Positions 35,294 to 46,328 of a DNA stretch of 64,000 nucleotides are shown in pieces. How positions within the stretch are numbered: position 1 is the stretch's first letter; each line of letters begins with the position of its first letter. A program made the translations under genes and the position numbers. The notes under the pieces are model-generated. The model worked only from the letters and a program-made list of their open reading frames with translations, ran no database searches and was not told where the DNA came from. Source of the stretch: Phyto melanocephala (Eukaryota; Arthropoda; Insecta; Diptera; Rhinophoridae); the NCBI GenBank assembly GCA_941918925.1, contig OW799233.1, positions 169,178,235 to 169,242,234 of the forward strand, given 5' to 3'.

Positions 35294-36820
35294 ATGAGTG
35301 AAAACTCCAAAAATGTAACTGAGCACAGCGGTCGAAATGCTCATATTGTATTAAGCTCCGACAGTGCCTGTTTTGAAACCATTAGAGATCCGGAATTTAA
35401 TAGAAATTATTTAACCGTGAAACCTAAAATTACTCCAGCTATAAAATTAAGTGCTAGTGCGCCAAACTTAAATAAGTGTATTGAGCAAGGTGGAAACTTA
35501 GCTAAATCTGACTTGAATATACCATTAAGAAGTTCGGAACGTTTGTCCTCATCCCGGTGTTCGCTGTCCAGTGCTGGAGGAGTGACAACTGCTGCAAAAG
35601 CCACGCCAAGTCCAAAAAGCATAATAGTTGCAGTAGAAAAACCCAAAACACAGGTAGGAATGGACCGTTACATTACAGTTTTGAAAAGAGGCAGAAGCCC
35701 AAAATCTGCGGAAATCGCATCAGCTGCAAAAATTACAAAAGACAGTGAAAAACCCAGATCCCAAAATCGTTTTGCTATACTCCAAGAAGAAATTGACGCC
35801 CCAAATGCATTGCACAAATCTAATAAGCCGCCTCCAATTTATTTAAGAGAAAAGAACTCAAATAATCTAGTTAAGATGTTAATTTCTTTAATTGGAGAAA
35901 ACTCTTTTTATGTGACGCCATTGAAACGTGGGAACATCAGCGAGACAAAAATTCAAGTTAATTGTGAAGGCGATTATCGCAAAACAGTTTCCGAGCTGGA
36001 GAGGCATAAAAAGAACTTTTATACTTACCAACTTAAAAGTGCAAAAGGCCTCCAAGTCGTTATCAAGGGTATTGATTCTGATGTTGATCCTCAGGAGTTA
36101 AAACTGTGTTTAATCAACAAGGGCTTTAATGTCAAAGCGGTATCCAACATTAGGAACAGGGAAAGGATCCCACAACCACTTTTCCGAGTGGAATTGGAGC
36201 CTAATGACATGAAGCTAAAGAAAAGTGAAACGCACCCCATTTACGAACTAAAATACATCATGCACCGTAGAGTTACTGTGGAAGAGCCACATAAACGAAC
36301 TGGTCCGGTACAGTGCTTAAACTGCCAAGAATATGGTCATACCAAAACTTACTGTAAATTGCCTACTGTTTGTGTTGTGTGTGGAGATTTGCATGAGACA
36401 TCTAAGTGCAACAAAGCCAGGAACGACCCTAAGGTTAAAAAATGCAGCAATTGCGGTGGTAATCACACTGCCAACTATAGAGGATGCCCTGTTTTTGAGG
36501 TCGTCAAACGTTCTTTGACCAACAAAAGTGTTTCTGTTGCTGGACAGTCACAAAAACCACCTATTACAAATATACCCGTCTTGACACACGCAGCCTCAAA
36601 TCAAATGTCATATGCCTCTATTCTTAAAACTAACCAACCGACAATGCAAAAAGAGATGCCGACCACTGAACAATCAAGTTCCATTTTTAGTCGACTAGAA
36701 GGTATGTTGGAGAATCTGATCAATTCAATGAATCTTTTTATGACGAATACGACCAGCATGATGCAGGAGATGCAAAAAATGCAGTCCACGCTACTGCAGG
36801 CTATACTAAATAGGCCATGA
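35294..36820 (+). CDS. Jockey-clade ORF1 protein (gag-like nucleic-acid-binding)
   Basis: This 508-residue protein would coat the element RNA and help form the ribonucleoprotein carried to the nucleus. Residues 1-190 are basic, serine-rich and probably disordered. Residues about 200-335 look like an RRM-like fold followed by the PRE_C2HC region (GLQVVIKGI.., LKYI..R.V.VE). Three zinc knuckles follow: C341-C344-H349-C354 (CLNCQEYGHTKTYC), C360-C363-H367-C372 and C384-C387-H391-C398. The methionine-rich C-terminus (465-505) is amphipathic and may self-associate. The ATG at 35294 is the first in frame after the A tract. The TGA at 36818-36820 overlaps the ORF2 start (ATGA), suggesting translation of ORF2 by termination-reinitiation. 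No stops or frameshifts are present. Confidence 0.93.
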   Translation: MSENSKNVTEHSGRNAHIVLSSDSACFETIRDPEFNRNYLTVKPKITPAIKLSASAPNLNKCIEQGGNLAKSDLNIPLRSSERLSSSRCSLSSAGGVTTAAKATPSPKSIIVAVEKPKTQVGMDRYITVLKRGRSPKSAEIASAAKITKDSEKPRSQNRFAILQEEIDAPNALHKSNKPPPIYLREKNSNNLVKMLISLIGENSFYVTPLKRGNISETKIQVNCEGDYRKTVSELERHKKNFYTYQLKSAKGLQVVIKGIDSDVDPQELKLCLINKGFNVKAVSNIRNRERIPQPLFRVELEPNDMKLKKSETHPIYELKYIMHRRVTVEEPHKRTGPVQCLNCQEYGHTKTYCKLPTVCVVCGDLHETSKCNKARNDPKVKKCSNCGGNHTANYRGCPVFEVVKRSLTNKSVSVAGQSQKPPITNIPVLTHAASNQMSYASILKTNQPTMQKEMPTTEQSSSIFSRLEGMLENLINSMNLFMTNTTSMMQEMQKMQSTLLQAILNRP

Positions 36821-39459
36821 ACTGTCTAAAAATATGTTTCTGGAACGCAAACGGCATACGCCAACATAAAAACGAACTTGAGTGTTTCCTTGTGAACAAC
36901 AAAATTGATATAATGCTGATCTCCGAGACTCACATGACATCAAGAAGTACTTTCAAAATAAATGGATACACTTTTTACGACACCAAGGACCCCAGAGATA
37001 GATCTTGTGGTGGGTCAGCAATCTTGATCAAATCCAGAATAAAACACCATTTATTGGCTGGTCTTTCTGAAAGTCATCTACAGGCAACAAACATCTGTGT
37101 AGTTGACTTTGGCCAAAATCTAATAATATCGTCAGTGTATTCTCCTCCAAGGTTAGCAATAACGAAAAGTCAATATATAGAGTTTTATAAGTCACTCGGT
37201 GCTCGGTTCATAGCAGCTGGCGATTACAACGCAAAGCATACTTTTTGGGGTTCACGACTTATTAGTCCCAGAGGCCGCAATTTATATGATTCCATTTCTG
37301 AATTGAGACTTAACGTTATTTCAACCGGACAGCCTACTTATTGGCCTACTGATGCTCGTAAAGTCCCTGACCTTATTGATTTCGGCGTTATGAAAGGAAT
37401 AAACTCTGAACTTATTGAGGCGGAAGCATCGCTGGAGCTTTCGTCGGATCACTCACCAACCATTGTCACTATCTGCAATCCTCACCAAAGGTTAACGGAG
37501 AAACTATTTTCCACACGAGTTAATTGGTTAAAATATAAAAAGTACATCAGCACACATTGTACAGAAAATTTGCTTCTAAGAACTACAGCAGACATCGACT
37601 CATGTATTGGCAACCTCAAAGAGCAAATGAAAAATGCCGCGGAACATGCTTCCTATACTTTTCGTCAGCCCAGGTACACTCGTATTTATTCTTCAGATGT
37701 ACAAGAACTTTTGTCTGAAAAGAGAAGAGTCAGAAGAGAATGGCAGCAACACAGATCGCCCCAACTTAAAATTACTTTAAGAGAATGTACAAAAAAGCTT
37801 AGGAAACTGCTAGAATCACAAAGAGAAGCTTCTCTTAATAATTATCTGAAAGGTCTAGATGCAACTACTCAGTCCAATTATTCGTTATGGCGCGCAGCTA
37901 GTAAACTCAGGGGACCCGTGACCTCAAAACCCCCACTTCGCAATTTAAATGGCAGTTGGGCGAGAAATGACGAAGAAAAATGTAACCTTTTCGCAAGTCA
38001 TTTAAAGAATGTATTCACTCCCAATGTAAGTACTGACATCAGTGAACTACCACCTGTTGTTGAAAGACCACCTGTAGAAATAAAATTTCAATACGTAGAG
38101 GTTGTTAAGGCTATTGACAACTTAAATATCAGAAAAGCTCCTGGCATTGACAAAATCAGTAATAAAATGCTTTTGCAGTTGCCTCGCACCGCAAAAAGAA
38201 TTATTCTCTTTCTTTTTAACGCTATCGTTCGCCTTGATTACTACCCGTCAGAATGGAAAGTTGCATTGGTCAAGATGATCCCTAAGCCGGGTAAAGATCC
38301 CTCAAAAGTTGAGTCGTATAGGCCAATTAGTCTATTGCCAACAATGTCAAAATTGTTCGAAAAGATGATAATAGCGAAATTGATACCGATATTGAATGTT
38401 ACCAACTGCATTCCAGATCACCAGTTTGGCTTCAGAAAACAACATAGTACTATCGAACAAACTCACCGACTGGTACAAGTTATAAGAAAAGCCTTTGAAG
38501 AAAAGAAGTACTGTTCGGGTCTATTTATTGATGTTTCTCAAGCCTTCGACAAAGTTTGGCATGAAGGCCTCTTACATAAATTGAAGCATAACTTCCCAGT
38601 TAATGTTCTCAATCTTCTACAAACATACACTATCGGTCGCCAGTTTCTTATAAAAGAAGGAGACGTTGTTAGCTGCCCCCAACCAATCCTGGCTGGAGTA
38701 CCGCAGGGGAGTATTTTAGGTCCAATGTTATATTTAATATATTCAGCAGACATGCCAACAAGCAGTTTAACCCATACTTCAACATTCGCTGACGACACGG
38801 CTTTTCTCAGCACTCATAAAGATCCAAAAGATGCCTCAAGCCAACTACAGCACCATATAACCGATGTTGAGAAGTGGGCTAAAAAATGGGGAATAAAAAT
38901 AAATGAACTTAAATGTTCACATATAACATTCACTTTACGTCGGGAATCTTGTCCCCCCATTTTTATTAATAACCAGGTGGTGCCACAACACTCTCACGTT
39001 AAATACCTTGGTATTCACTTGGATCGCCGTCTCACATGGAAAAATCATATAGATGCAAAGTTGACCCAATTGAAATTAAGGACTGCTCAAATACATTGGC
39101 TTATAGGTCGAAATTCGATATTAAGGCTCGATTGCAAACTTTTGCTCTACAACTCAATTTTGAAGCCAATTTGGTGTTACGGTATTCAATTATGGGGAAC
39201 TGCATCCTCCTCCAACATAGAAAAAATTCAACGACGTCAAAATAAAATACTACGAATGATAACCGTTGCCCCTTGGTACATAAAAAACAGCAATTTACAT
39301 AAAGATCTTGATGTTCCGTTGATAAAAAGCGAAATCACTAGACACGTTGGCCGCTACTTAAAAAAGCTGGAAACTCATCCCAACCCACTTGGCCGAAACA
39401 TCTTACAATATCGCGGACATGTTCGTTTGAGAAGAAGGGACACCATCTCTCTTAAATGA
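36817..39459 (+). CDS. Jockey-clade ORF2: AP endonuclease and reverse transcriptase
   Basis: This 880-residue protein would nick target DNA and copy the element RNA there by target-primed reverse transcription. The N-terminal endonuclease (1-220) has N10 in WNANG, E37 in ISETH, D136 and N138 in AGDYNAKH, and D211-H212 in SSDHSP, the expected catalytic set of the exonuclease III-like family. The reverse transcriptase (about 440-740) shows YRPISLL (501), QFGFR, FIDVSQAFD with catalytic D572, GVPQGSILGP (627), FADD with D659 and D660, and VKYLGIHLD. The C-terminus (740-880) is basic and has no RNase H, as in most Jockey elements. All key residues are present, so it may be active. Translation probably depends on ribosomes finishing ORF1. 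Confidence 0.95.
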   Translation: MNCLKICFWNANGIRQHKNELECFLVNNKIDIMLISETHMTSRSTFKINGYTFYDTKDPRDRSCGGSAILIKSRIKHHLLAGLSESHLQATNICVVDFGQNLIISSVYSPPRLAITKSQYIEFYKSLGARFIAAGDYNAKHTFWGSRLISPRGRNLYDSISELRLNVISTGQPTYWPTDARKVPDLIDFGVMKGINSELIEAEASLELSSDHSPTIVTICNPHQRLTEKLFSTRVNWLKYKKYISTHCTENLLLRTTADIDSCIGNLKEQMKNAAEHASYTFRQPRYTRIYSSDVQELLSEKRRVRREWQQHRSPQLKITLRECTKKLRKLLESQREASLNNYLKGLDATTQSNYSLWRAASKLRGPVTSKPPLRNLNGSWARNDEEKCNLFASHLKNVFTPNVSTDISELPPVVERPPVEIKFQYVEVVKAIDNLNIRKAPGIDKISNKMLLQLPRTAKRIILFLFNAIVRLDYYPSEWKVALVKMIPKPGKDPSKVESYRPISLLPTMSKLFEKMIIAKLIPILNVTNCIPDHQFGFRKQHSTIEQTHRLVQVIRKAFEEKKYCSGLFIDVSQAFDKVWHEGLLHKLKHNFPVNVLNLLQTYTIGRQFLIKEGDVVSCPQPILAGVPQGSILGPMLYLIYSADMPTSSLTHTSTFADDTAFLSTHKDPKDASSQLQHHITDVEKWAKKWGIKINELKCSHITFTLRRESCPPIFINNQVVPQHSHVKYLGIHLDRRLTWKNHIDAKLTQLKLRTAQIHWLIGRNSILRLDCKLLLYNSILKPIWCYGIQLWGTASSSNIEKIQRRQNKILRMITVAPWYIKNSNLHKDLDVPLIKSEITRHVGRYLKKLETHPNPLGRNILQYRGHVRLRRRDTISLK

Positions 39460-39598
39460 ACTAAATAATCGCAATCTCTACAATTTATTTTAATTTCGAA
39501 AACCAGATTTTGTCTGGCATTGGCTGGACTTTCATCTACTAATTATAGATTTAAGATTTGATTACTTATTGTTAGTTCATAAACATATATGAAGATAC

Positions 39599-39614
39599 AA
39601 TAAATATTAGTTTG

Positions 39615-39640
<26 letters not shown>
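39599..39640 (+). terminator. Jockey polyadenylation signal and poly(A) tail
   Basis: AATAAA at 39599-39604 lies 10 bases before a run of 26 A, the reverse-transcribed tail of the element. The long uninterrupted tail argues for a young insertion. Confidence 0.85.
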
Positions 39641-39646
<6 letters not shown>

Positions 39647-42595
39647 AAATCATTTTTATCAGACGATAAATATATTAAAAAATTCTAAAGTATTTGCTTT
39701 CCAATATGTAACACAGTAAGACCCATCGACCCATGTATATTTTTTGTTACTTTATTAGATGTGTCTATATGCACACATTTATACATACATATGAATACAT
39801 TTACATACAAACATAAATACTGAGTTCCAAATACCAACTGCATGAATAACATTTGTTAAAAATATTTTATAAATCATGTTTGTTACACATGCTACAACAG
39901 TTGCAACAGTTTATTAGAAGCATTGACTTGAAAAATTAATTTAAAATTTTTTAGTTTTAAATTCCATTATTTTAATTGTATGTAGGTAAGCAATTTCTTA
40001 TGCCTTTAAAAGCATATTCACCTTTAAAATTGTTATAAATTTCAAGGTATTGATTTGTACCAAAAGTTATTAAAATGTACGTTTTAAATAACATAATTTT
40101 CCATGGACTATTTGTATATTTAAAACACTCATATTGAAACTTTTATTTTTTTCTATCTGAAATGCATATAACGATTTCAATTAACAATTAAATACAGTGT
40201 GTTAACAAATCTTACTACTTGCAATAAATTGCAAACACATTTGCCTTAGTTACGACCCCAGGTAGCAGTTTTACGCTTTAAGAAATTGATTTCAATATAG
40301 TAGAAAAAAGAAAGTCTATAGGATTAATTTTCCCAGCTCTGGCGTATTTAAAAAAAAATTGTAAAGAATTTATCAACAAAATGGGTAGGTTGTGACTCAG
40401 AAAATTATTTGTAATTGAACAGAAGTAAGAGTGCTACGGAGGCCTTAATGAATCTTATATTGCCCTTCAGCATCACAAACTAAGGAATAATGACGACATA
40501 GCAGCGTAGCCTGCGATTCAGATAAAATTTTAATTTGTTACTCTTTTATACGACAATTTGTAGTGGTGATTGTTATGGATTGTAATTTTTTTTGATGTAT
40601 GATATTTTTTTAAGTACTTTTGTTTTGTACACACATTGATCCTTTAGGTTTGTTAATTAAGGGAAAGACACCGAATTGTAGTTTGGTTTTTGTATCTCAG
40701 TTAGTTTCAAACCGGTTTCATATAATTTTTTTGCCTATAACTTCGATAATTATCAGATTTATTCAAATATTTTATGAATACCGTATCTACAAGTTATCCT
40801 GGAATTGGAGAATGTTAATTTTTTTGCCAGAAATGAGTATTGGTTATTTTCTCATACCCCTAAGTTTGTAGGGTTTTCAAAAAAGGTTTAAAATATTGAT
40901 ATCTTATATAAGCTGCTCAACATATGATTGCTTCTAAGAGTTAATTTCAACTCTCACATGGACAACGACACTCAGCTTGATCGTTTCTCCTACTCATAAG
41001 CTTTCAGAAAATAAATATCTACCTGTTCAATTCATAATCCTTTTAATAAGCATTATTCCATCAAAATTTCAGTTATCTTTTCCTATTAGACAGCGTAAAA
41101 CAAATTCTTGCACTGAACTAAAAAAAACCCTTAAAGGATTGACTCATCCCGTTTGCATTTGAAAAGTTCGATTTTGTATCGCTGGGTTATTTCTCAAGTC
41201 TTACTTAATAATTAATGCTAAACAGCTATACTAATATTGAATAAAAACTAGAAGTTTTACCTAAATTTATGAGTTTCTAATAACTTAATTCACATGTAGG
41301 CAAATTGTATATAAAAATTTATAAATAATATTTTGCATAAAAAACGTACACCTTTTTCAGTTCACTAAAAGTTAAATAACTGATCTACACTTTTAAAGTC
41401 ATAATTATTTTAATCTAAGAAACATTTTTTTTAAGTTTAATTTTTTTCTGAATGCTCTAACTTAAGTCAAAAAATTTGTTTAACATACTGTTAATGGTAG
41501 TATGTTGTAGTTCACTAAACTTTGAATCATCGATGCACAAAGCGTAATTGGGTTCATACAACTTGTACTTGCAATACATATGCAAGCGTATACTAATCTT
41601 TATTTCTATAGAAATCTATAAAGTTTTTAAAATTTAATTAGTTATAAAGTCTTAATATAGAAAATATGTACAGCGCATTATACTTATGTATTTACGTGCA
41701 TCAAGAGAGTTTGTAGCTTCATATCATATTCTGAAGTTATTTTGCAAACCAAAATTGGAAGCGAATAAAATGAATGTATTTAATAGTGTAGTAGAGTCAA
41801 AAGCTTAACAAAAAAGGAAATTTATCGAAAAATATTTTGAAAATATTTAATAGCATATTTACTTTCACTTTCTAATAAACAGCAGAGAGTTGAATTTTAA
41901 TGTCATAAAAAGTTATTTATATAAAAATATAAAAGTTATTATAACTTGGTATACGTAAAGAAATTTCAATTATGTATACATATACTATTTCAAAAGACAT
42001 ATGTATGTGTCAAGATATGCAAAACCAAAACCAAAACCAGCTTCGATTTCATCATCAGCACACTTTCTCGGTAGACTACTATGTAATTTAAAATTCCTTT
42101 TTATGTTACAATTTAATGAAATTTGAATTACTGAAACATGGTATTAATTTTTAATTTTGTTGAATTTTTACTTCACATATTAAATGATATTTTTTTTATA
42201 TTCGTAATACATTTTCGTTATGCTTCCAATATCCATCCTTGGCTAGAATTATTGAAAGCAAGGTTGTTTTACCTCTCCATGATTGAGTTTCTCAAGCACT
42301 GAAACAAAGAAATGTCAAGCTAAGTTAGGCGAAAAACTTACGTTAGGCTGTGGCTCAAAATAACAACGTGAATTATGGTTAACCTTTGTGTCTACAACCA
42401 AAAAAATTTTGTTTGAATTTGTTCAGATGAAACCACTATTTTTTGTTTTTCTCATCAAATTAAATGATTTGCAACCGTATTTTTGTATACTTTTAAAAAT
42501 GGAATGTCCATTGTTTATCTTAGCTCGGTTGTTTGAACTATAAAGCAGAGTGCTAACAATTTTATAGCAAACTAAATTAGTTTTTAGCCATTATA
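39641..42595. other. AT-rich DNA with no recognisable gene
   Basis: No domains, RNA genes or element ends recognised. The ORFs at 40620-40871 and 40977-41162 show no conserved motif. Confidence 0.5.
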
Positions 42596-42596
42596 T

Positions 42597-43580
42597 CAGA
42601 TTTGATAAAGGTAGTTCACTCCAGCACCGTAATGAAAGTGATAAAGCAGCAGCCATATCTGACATATTTCTGCTGCTGATTTGAAACCTACAGAACAACT
42701 ATGTGGCAGGAGCCAACATAACTGCTGATGAGCAACTTTGTCCCTTTCGTGGTGGCACAGGATTTACTCAGTATATTCATTAAAAATCTGCGAAATGTGG
42801 GATACAAGTTTGGTGGGTTTGTGATTCTCTTACATCTTATCCACTTAGTGTACAGATATATACTGGCTTGGCGCCTTCTGGAGAAAGGGAAAAAATCAAG
42901 GTGAACGAGTCAAGTCAAGGTTTTTTGTTGCAACCGTTTTCATGGAAGTGAACGAAACATCGTCTATGTGTGAAGAGAAGTAGAATCTTCAGTCTTTGGA
43001 TTTCGCAACAACCTTAGTATTTTCTTATATTTCCAAAAAAAAAAAAAAATCAGTTGTGCTACTGTCTACATCTCATTATAATACCGAGGTGAAAAAAAGA
43101 AGCCAGTAATGACACTGGATTATAATATAAGCAAAACTGGAGCTAACAACATGAATAAATATCTGTACGAATAAACGACAAAGAGGAGAACAAATAGATG
43201 GCGCTTAGCGTTTTTTATAATATTATTGACGAGGCTTTGTCATCTATATGGAGAATAATTTTAGTCTTAAATCCTCAACGAGCCGAAGAAAACTGATTCT
43301 TCAAAATTTAAGTACACAGTTAGCTATGAACGCAATTCAGAGCCGCTCCGAAAATTATCATATTATGAGACAAAAATGAGTGGAATAGAAAGCATGTTGG
43401 GCCAAACAGTAGAGTCTTATAATGTTTCTGAACCAGAACGTGTTCAAGAACAACGCGACGCTTCTGGCAGAAAAAAGCACACATGTGTGAGAAGGGGAGA
43501 TTAACAAGAAAATTCTACAAGGAATGTAAATATTCAGTTTGTATTTATCATTCGGAGGATGTAACTTTTTGTCATCTACG
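42597..43580 (+). pseudogene. piggyBac-type transposase relic
   Basis: The plus strand, in shifting frames, reads RFDKG, then ESDKAAAISDI, then NNYVAGANITADEQLCPFRGG and KCGIQVWWVCDS with YPLSVQIYTG. This is the DDE_Tnp_1_7 (piggyBac) pattern around the first catalytic aspartate (ITADEQL). Further on are SKTGANNMNKYL (about 43130-43166), NRW.LA.FY.IID and a cysteine-bearing end (HMCEKGRLTR..CKYSVCIYHS, 43480-43560) like the C-terminal cysteine-rich domain. In the K.GVD.MD motif both aspartates read N, including the usual third catalytic D. The second catalytic region is not recognisable. Many stops and frameshifts show it is dead. No TTAA-flanked terminal repeats were identified. Confidence 0.75.
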
Positions 43581-43584
43581 TAGA

Positions 43585-44853
43585 AAAAAATCGATAAAAA
43601 AAAACAATATAATTATTTATACGTATAAATGTATATACAATGTACATACACACAAACTTGTGATTTTAAAATATTTTTGTTTACGTGTGTAATTTTTATT
43701 GATATTAAGATGGTAAAATAAAGCTTGAATTTATTTAAATTAAACACTAAACTAATTATGTACATTTTTTGTACTTTGAATCAAAAAAGTTTTTGAATTG
43801 TTTTTTGCTTACCCGGATAAGTCGGATGTATGGTTAAGGGTAAATCTCAAAAACTTCTTGTAAATTTTTTCCAAAAAAATATTTCTTTTAAATTATTTCA
43901 TTAAAAGTTAAGACCCCATATTTAAGGCAAAAATTAAAACTTTCATCAGATATCGAAAATATATTAAACGGAATATGAAAAATTTACCCAGACAGGTGGT
44001 TTTAGACATAAAGGCTAATGTGTCGAAATAATAAATTATATACATAAATACTTATTTCTTGTATAATTTTTTTATTTCATGAGTACTTAATTGATATCAT
44101 TGTTATTATGTTATAACATACAACAAAAACCATGCTTATGTCCCAAAAAAATAAGTTCCTTAATATTGTTTGGATGTTTTTTGTAATATTCATTATATTG
44201 CTATTTATGCTTATAATTATTTAAAATAAAATAAATTAAACAGAACCCAAATTGTTAATATTCTAATACTTTTAGTCTTTAACAACTTTTCTGGACTTTT
44301 TAAAATTTCACACCATACCTTAGAAAATTATCTCTCAATTCAATTTATGTTTAAAATTATATTAATTTAACAAATGCTGAAACAAGTACAGGCATGCTTT
44401 TAATCCAAATTATCCTAAAAGTGCTGTTATATCTCTTCATGTTTGAACATATAGTGCACACAATACTGATGCATATTTATGCTTGCATTTGTACTAAAAT
44501 CTGTTTATACACAAAATTTTATTACACTCATATATTTTGAAGTGGGCACTCATATAATTAATATAATTCCATTAATGCTTTAATTACAACAAAATACATA
44601 CGTTGTACAAGAGCATACTCCAATATGCGATTATAACACTATGCTACAGCAATATTTAATTTTTTTAGAATAAAAAATTTCAGAATAAATTTTTTTTTGC
44701 TAACGGATAATTCAAAAATATGTAAAATTAAGAATCTCATATTAATGAAGAATCGATATTTAGAACATTATTTATAGTTTTTAGTTTTTATATATATTTT
44801 TTTAATTTTTAATACTATAACATAAATACAATTTATTTAAAAAAAGAAATCTT
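43585..44853. other. AT-rich DNA with no recognisable gene
   Basis: No features recognised. TTACCC/GGGTAA-like sequences near 43811-43848 could relate to a piggyBac end but do not form a convincing pair. Confidence 0.45.
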
Positions 44854-45027
44854 ATGGGTCGATTATAGATAGCAACTGAACCTCAGTTACGTTGCCAGTT
44901 GCCAAAACAGGGATAACAGATTGCAACTACCAGCTGTAAGTTTTATATGAAAATTTAGCAACCGAGAAATTGTAGTTCCCAGCTGGTAACACAACTGAAG
45001 TTTGGTTGCTATCCATAATCGACCCAT
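44854..45027. mobile_element. Short foldback MITE
   Basis: ATGGGTCGATTATAGATAGC at the left is the reverse complement, with one difference, of the right end (45008-45027). Pairing continues inward through GCAACT..CAGTT and the CAGCTGG region, so most of the 174 bp folds on itself. TA/AT-rich flanks do not give an unambiguous target duplication. It has no coding capacity and its superfamily is undetermined. Confidence 0.7.
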
Positions 45028-45710
45028 TAATAAATTTGTATATTTTATGTACTCTATATCTATTTTTTTCGGTAATAAATTGCTAAAGAGTACATATGAA
45101 TAATCAATTTAGTTCAACAGTGTAGCAAGTCAGGGTTTCCTTTTTTTTATTTTTCAGCAAATTTACATTTTTCTATAAAAAACAGTATACAAGAAAACTG
45201 CTACCCGCGTTATGCTAAATTTATTTTCGTTATGTTACTTATCAGTAGAACACTAGAAGATTAAGAATGCTATTTTCTATAATTTTCTATAATTTCCTAT
45301 TTTGATAATTTCCTTCACTATCACGTAGGTCACTATAACACATCGTAGTTTTGCTTAAATTTAATGATTTAATCCATTTTACTTTATTATTTCCATTGCA
45401 GTATAGTTTCTGTATTGTATTAGTCACGACCTTTAATTTTATACCTATATTGATAGATTAAAAAAAATTACCTGTCATTTTGCTTAAGGCGCCATGTTGG
45501 GTTAAGCTTATTTATATTTTACTGTACTCTACAGGTCAATCCATATCCACATTGTGGAGGTTGAAGGGAGCAAAGCCGTAATTAATATTTTTTATTAATA
45601 TATCCGCCATTTTATCTTGGACGCCATCAAGGATTTTAGAGTTTTCATTGTTTACTGTACTCTACTGGCCAAGTCTTTTCGCTATAATGAAAACACTGCA
45701 TATAGTTTTT
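45028..45710. other. No gene; partial ~133-bp duplication
   Basis: TTTACTGTACTCTAC(A/T)GG occurs at about 45519-45536 and 45652-45669. Each is preceded by a GGCGCCAT/GGACGCCAT motif, giving two diverged ~133-bp direct units. Nothing else was recognised. Confidence 0.45.
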
Positions 45711-46328
45711 TTTTATACCCGCCACCAAAAAAATGGTGGGGGTATATTCATTGTGTCATTCCGTTTGTAACACATCGAAATATCCATTTTAGACCCCATA
45801 AAGTATATATATTCTGAATCAAGGTTTAATTTGATGACGATCTAGCTATGTCCGTCCGTCTGTCCGTCTGTCCGTCTGTTGAAAGCACGATAGAGGTCGC
45901 ACCGAAAAAGCTAGGGGGCTCAAATTTTGCCAGAATCTTTCTTATAGACAAGGTTTGTTTGGTATTGAAAATGGGCTAAATCGAAATATTAGGAAGAGAG
46001 TTATAGCTCGAAAAGCAAGAGTAGGTCGAAAAAACCGTGTCCTTCGAACATCGAATAAAATGGAATTGTGTCCAAAGGCATTAACGTAGACTCATGAAAC
46101 TTAGAACATATATTTCCTGAGTAAAAACAATATTTTTCCCAGAAAATTGTCTAAATCTATGCATTAGGAGAGGAGTTATCGATCAAAATGTACGAAAATT
46201 TATACCGCACAGTGTATTTTTCGGTATATTTAAAAACAAAAACGTCATAAAAGCAACAAAATTGGATGTACGACTCTGAAATTTTGCACACTCTGCTTTT
46301 TGGTAAGTGGCTTTTTTGTAACGGAAAA

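Larger units (their letters stand above)
35154..39640 (+). mobile_element. Full-length Jockey-clade non-LTR retrotransposon
   Basis: About 4.5 kb containing a short 5' UTR, ORF1 (gag-like), ORF2 (endonuclease plus reverse transcriptase, no RNase H), a 155-bp 3' UTR with AATAAA at 39599-39604 and a 26-base poly(A) tail at 39615-39640. The order, the ORF1/ORF2 overlap, the PRE_C2HC/zinc-knuckle ORF1 and the AP endonuclease are Jockey-clade traits. Both ORFs are uninterrupted, so the copy is recent and perhaps capable of transposition. GC content is clearly higher than in the flanks. The exact 5' end is uncertain (about 35154-35165), and I could not find an unambiguous target-site duplication. 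Confidence 0.9.

Noticed and set aside
35407..35646. Antisense ORF within Jockey ORF1 and other shadow frames inside 35294-39459
   Set aside because: Overlaps a well-supported coding region; no independent motif.
35154..39640. Telomeric HeT-A/TART-type element
   Set aside because: Single copy with a short 3' UTR and a normal APE endonuclease, and no head-to-tail array.
43811..43848. Possible piggyBac terminal repeats (TTACCC / GGGTAA)
   Set aside because: They lie only about 30 bp apart on one side of the relic and lack a TTAA-flanked partner on the other side.
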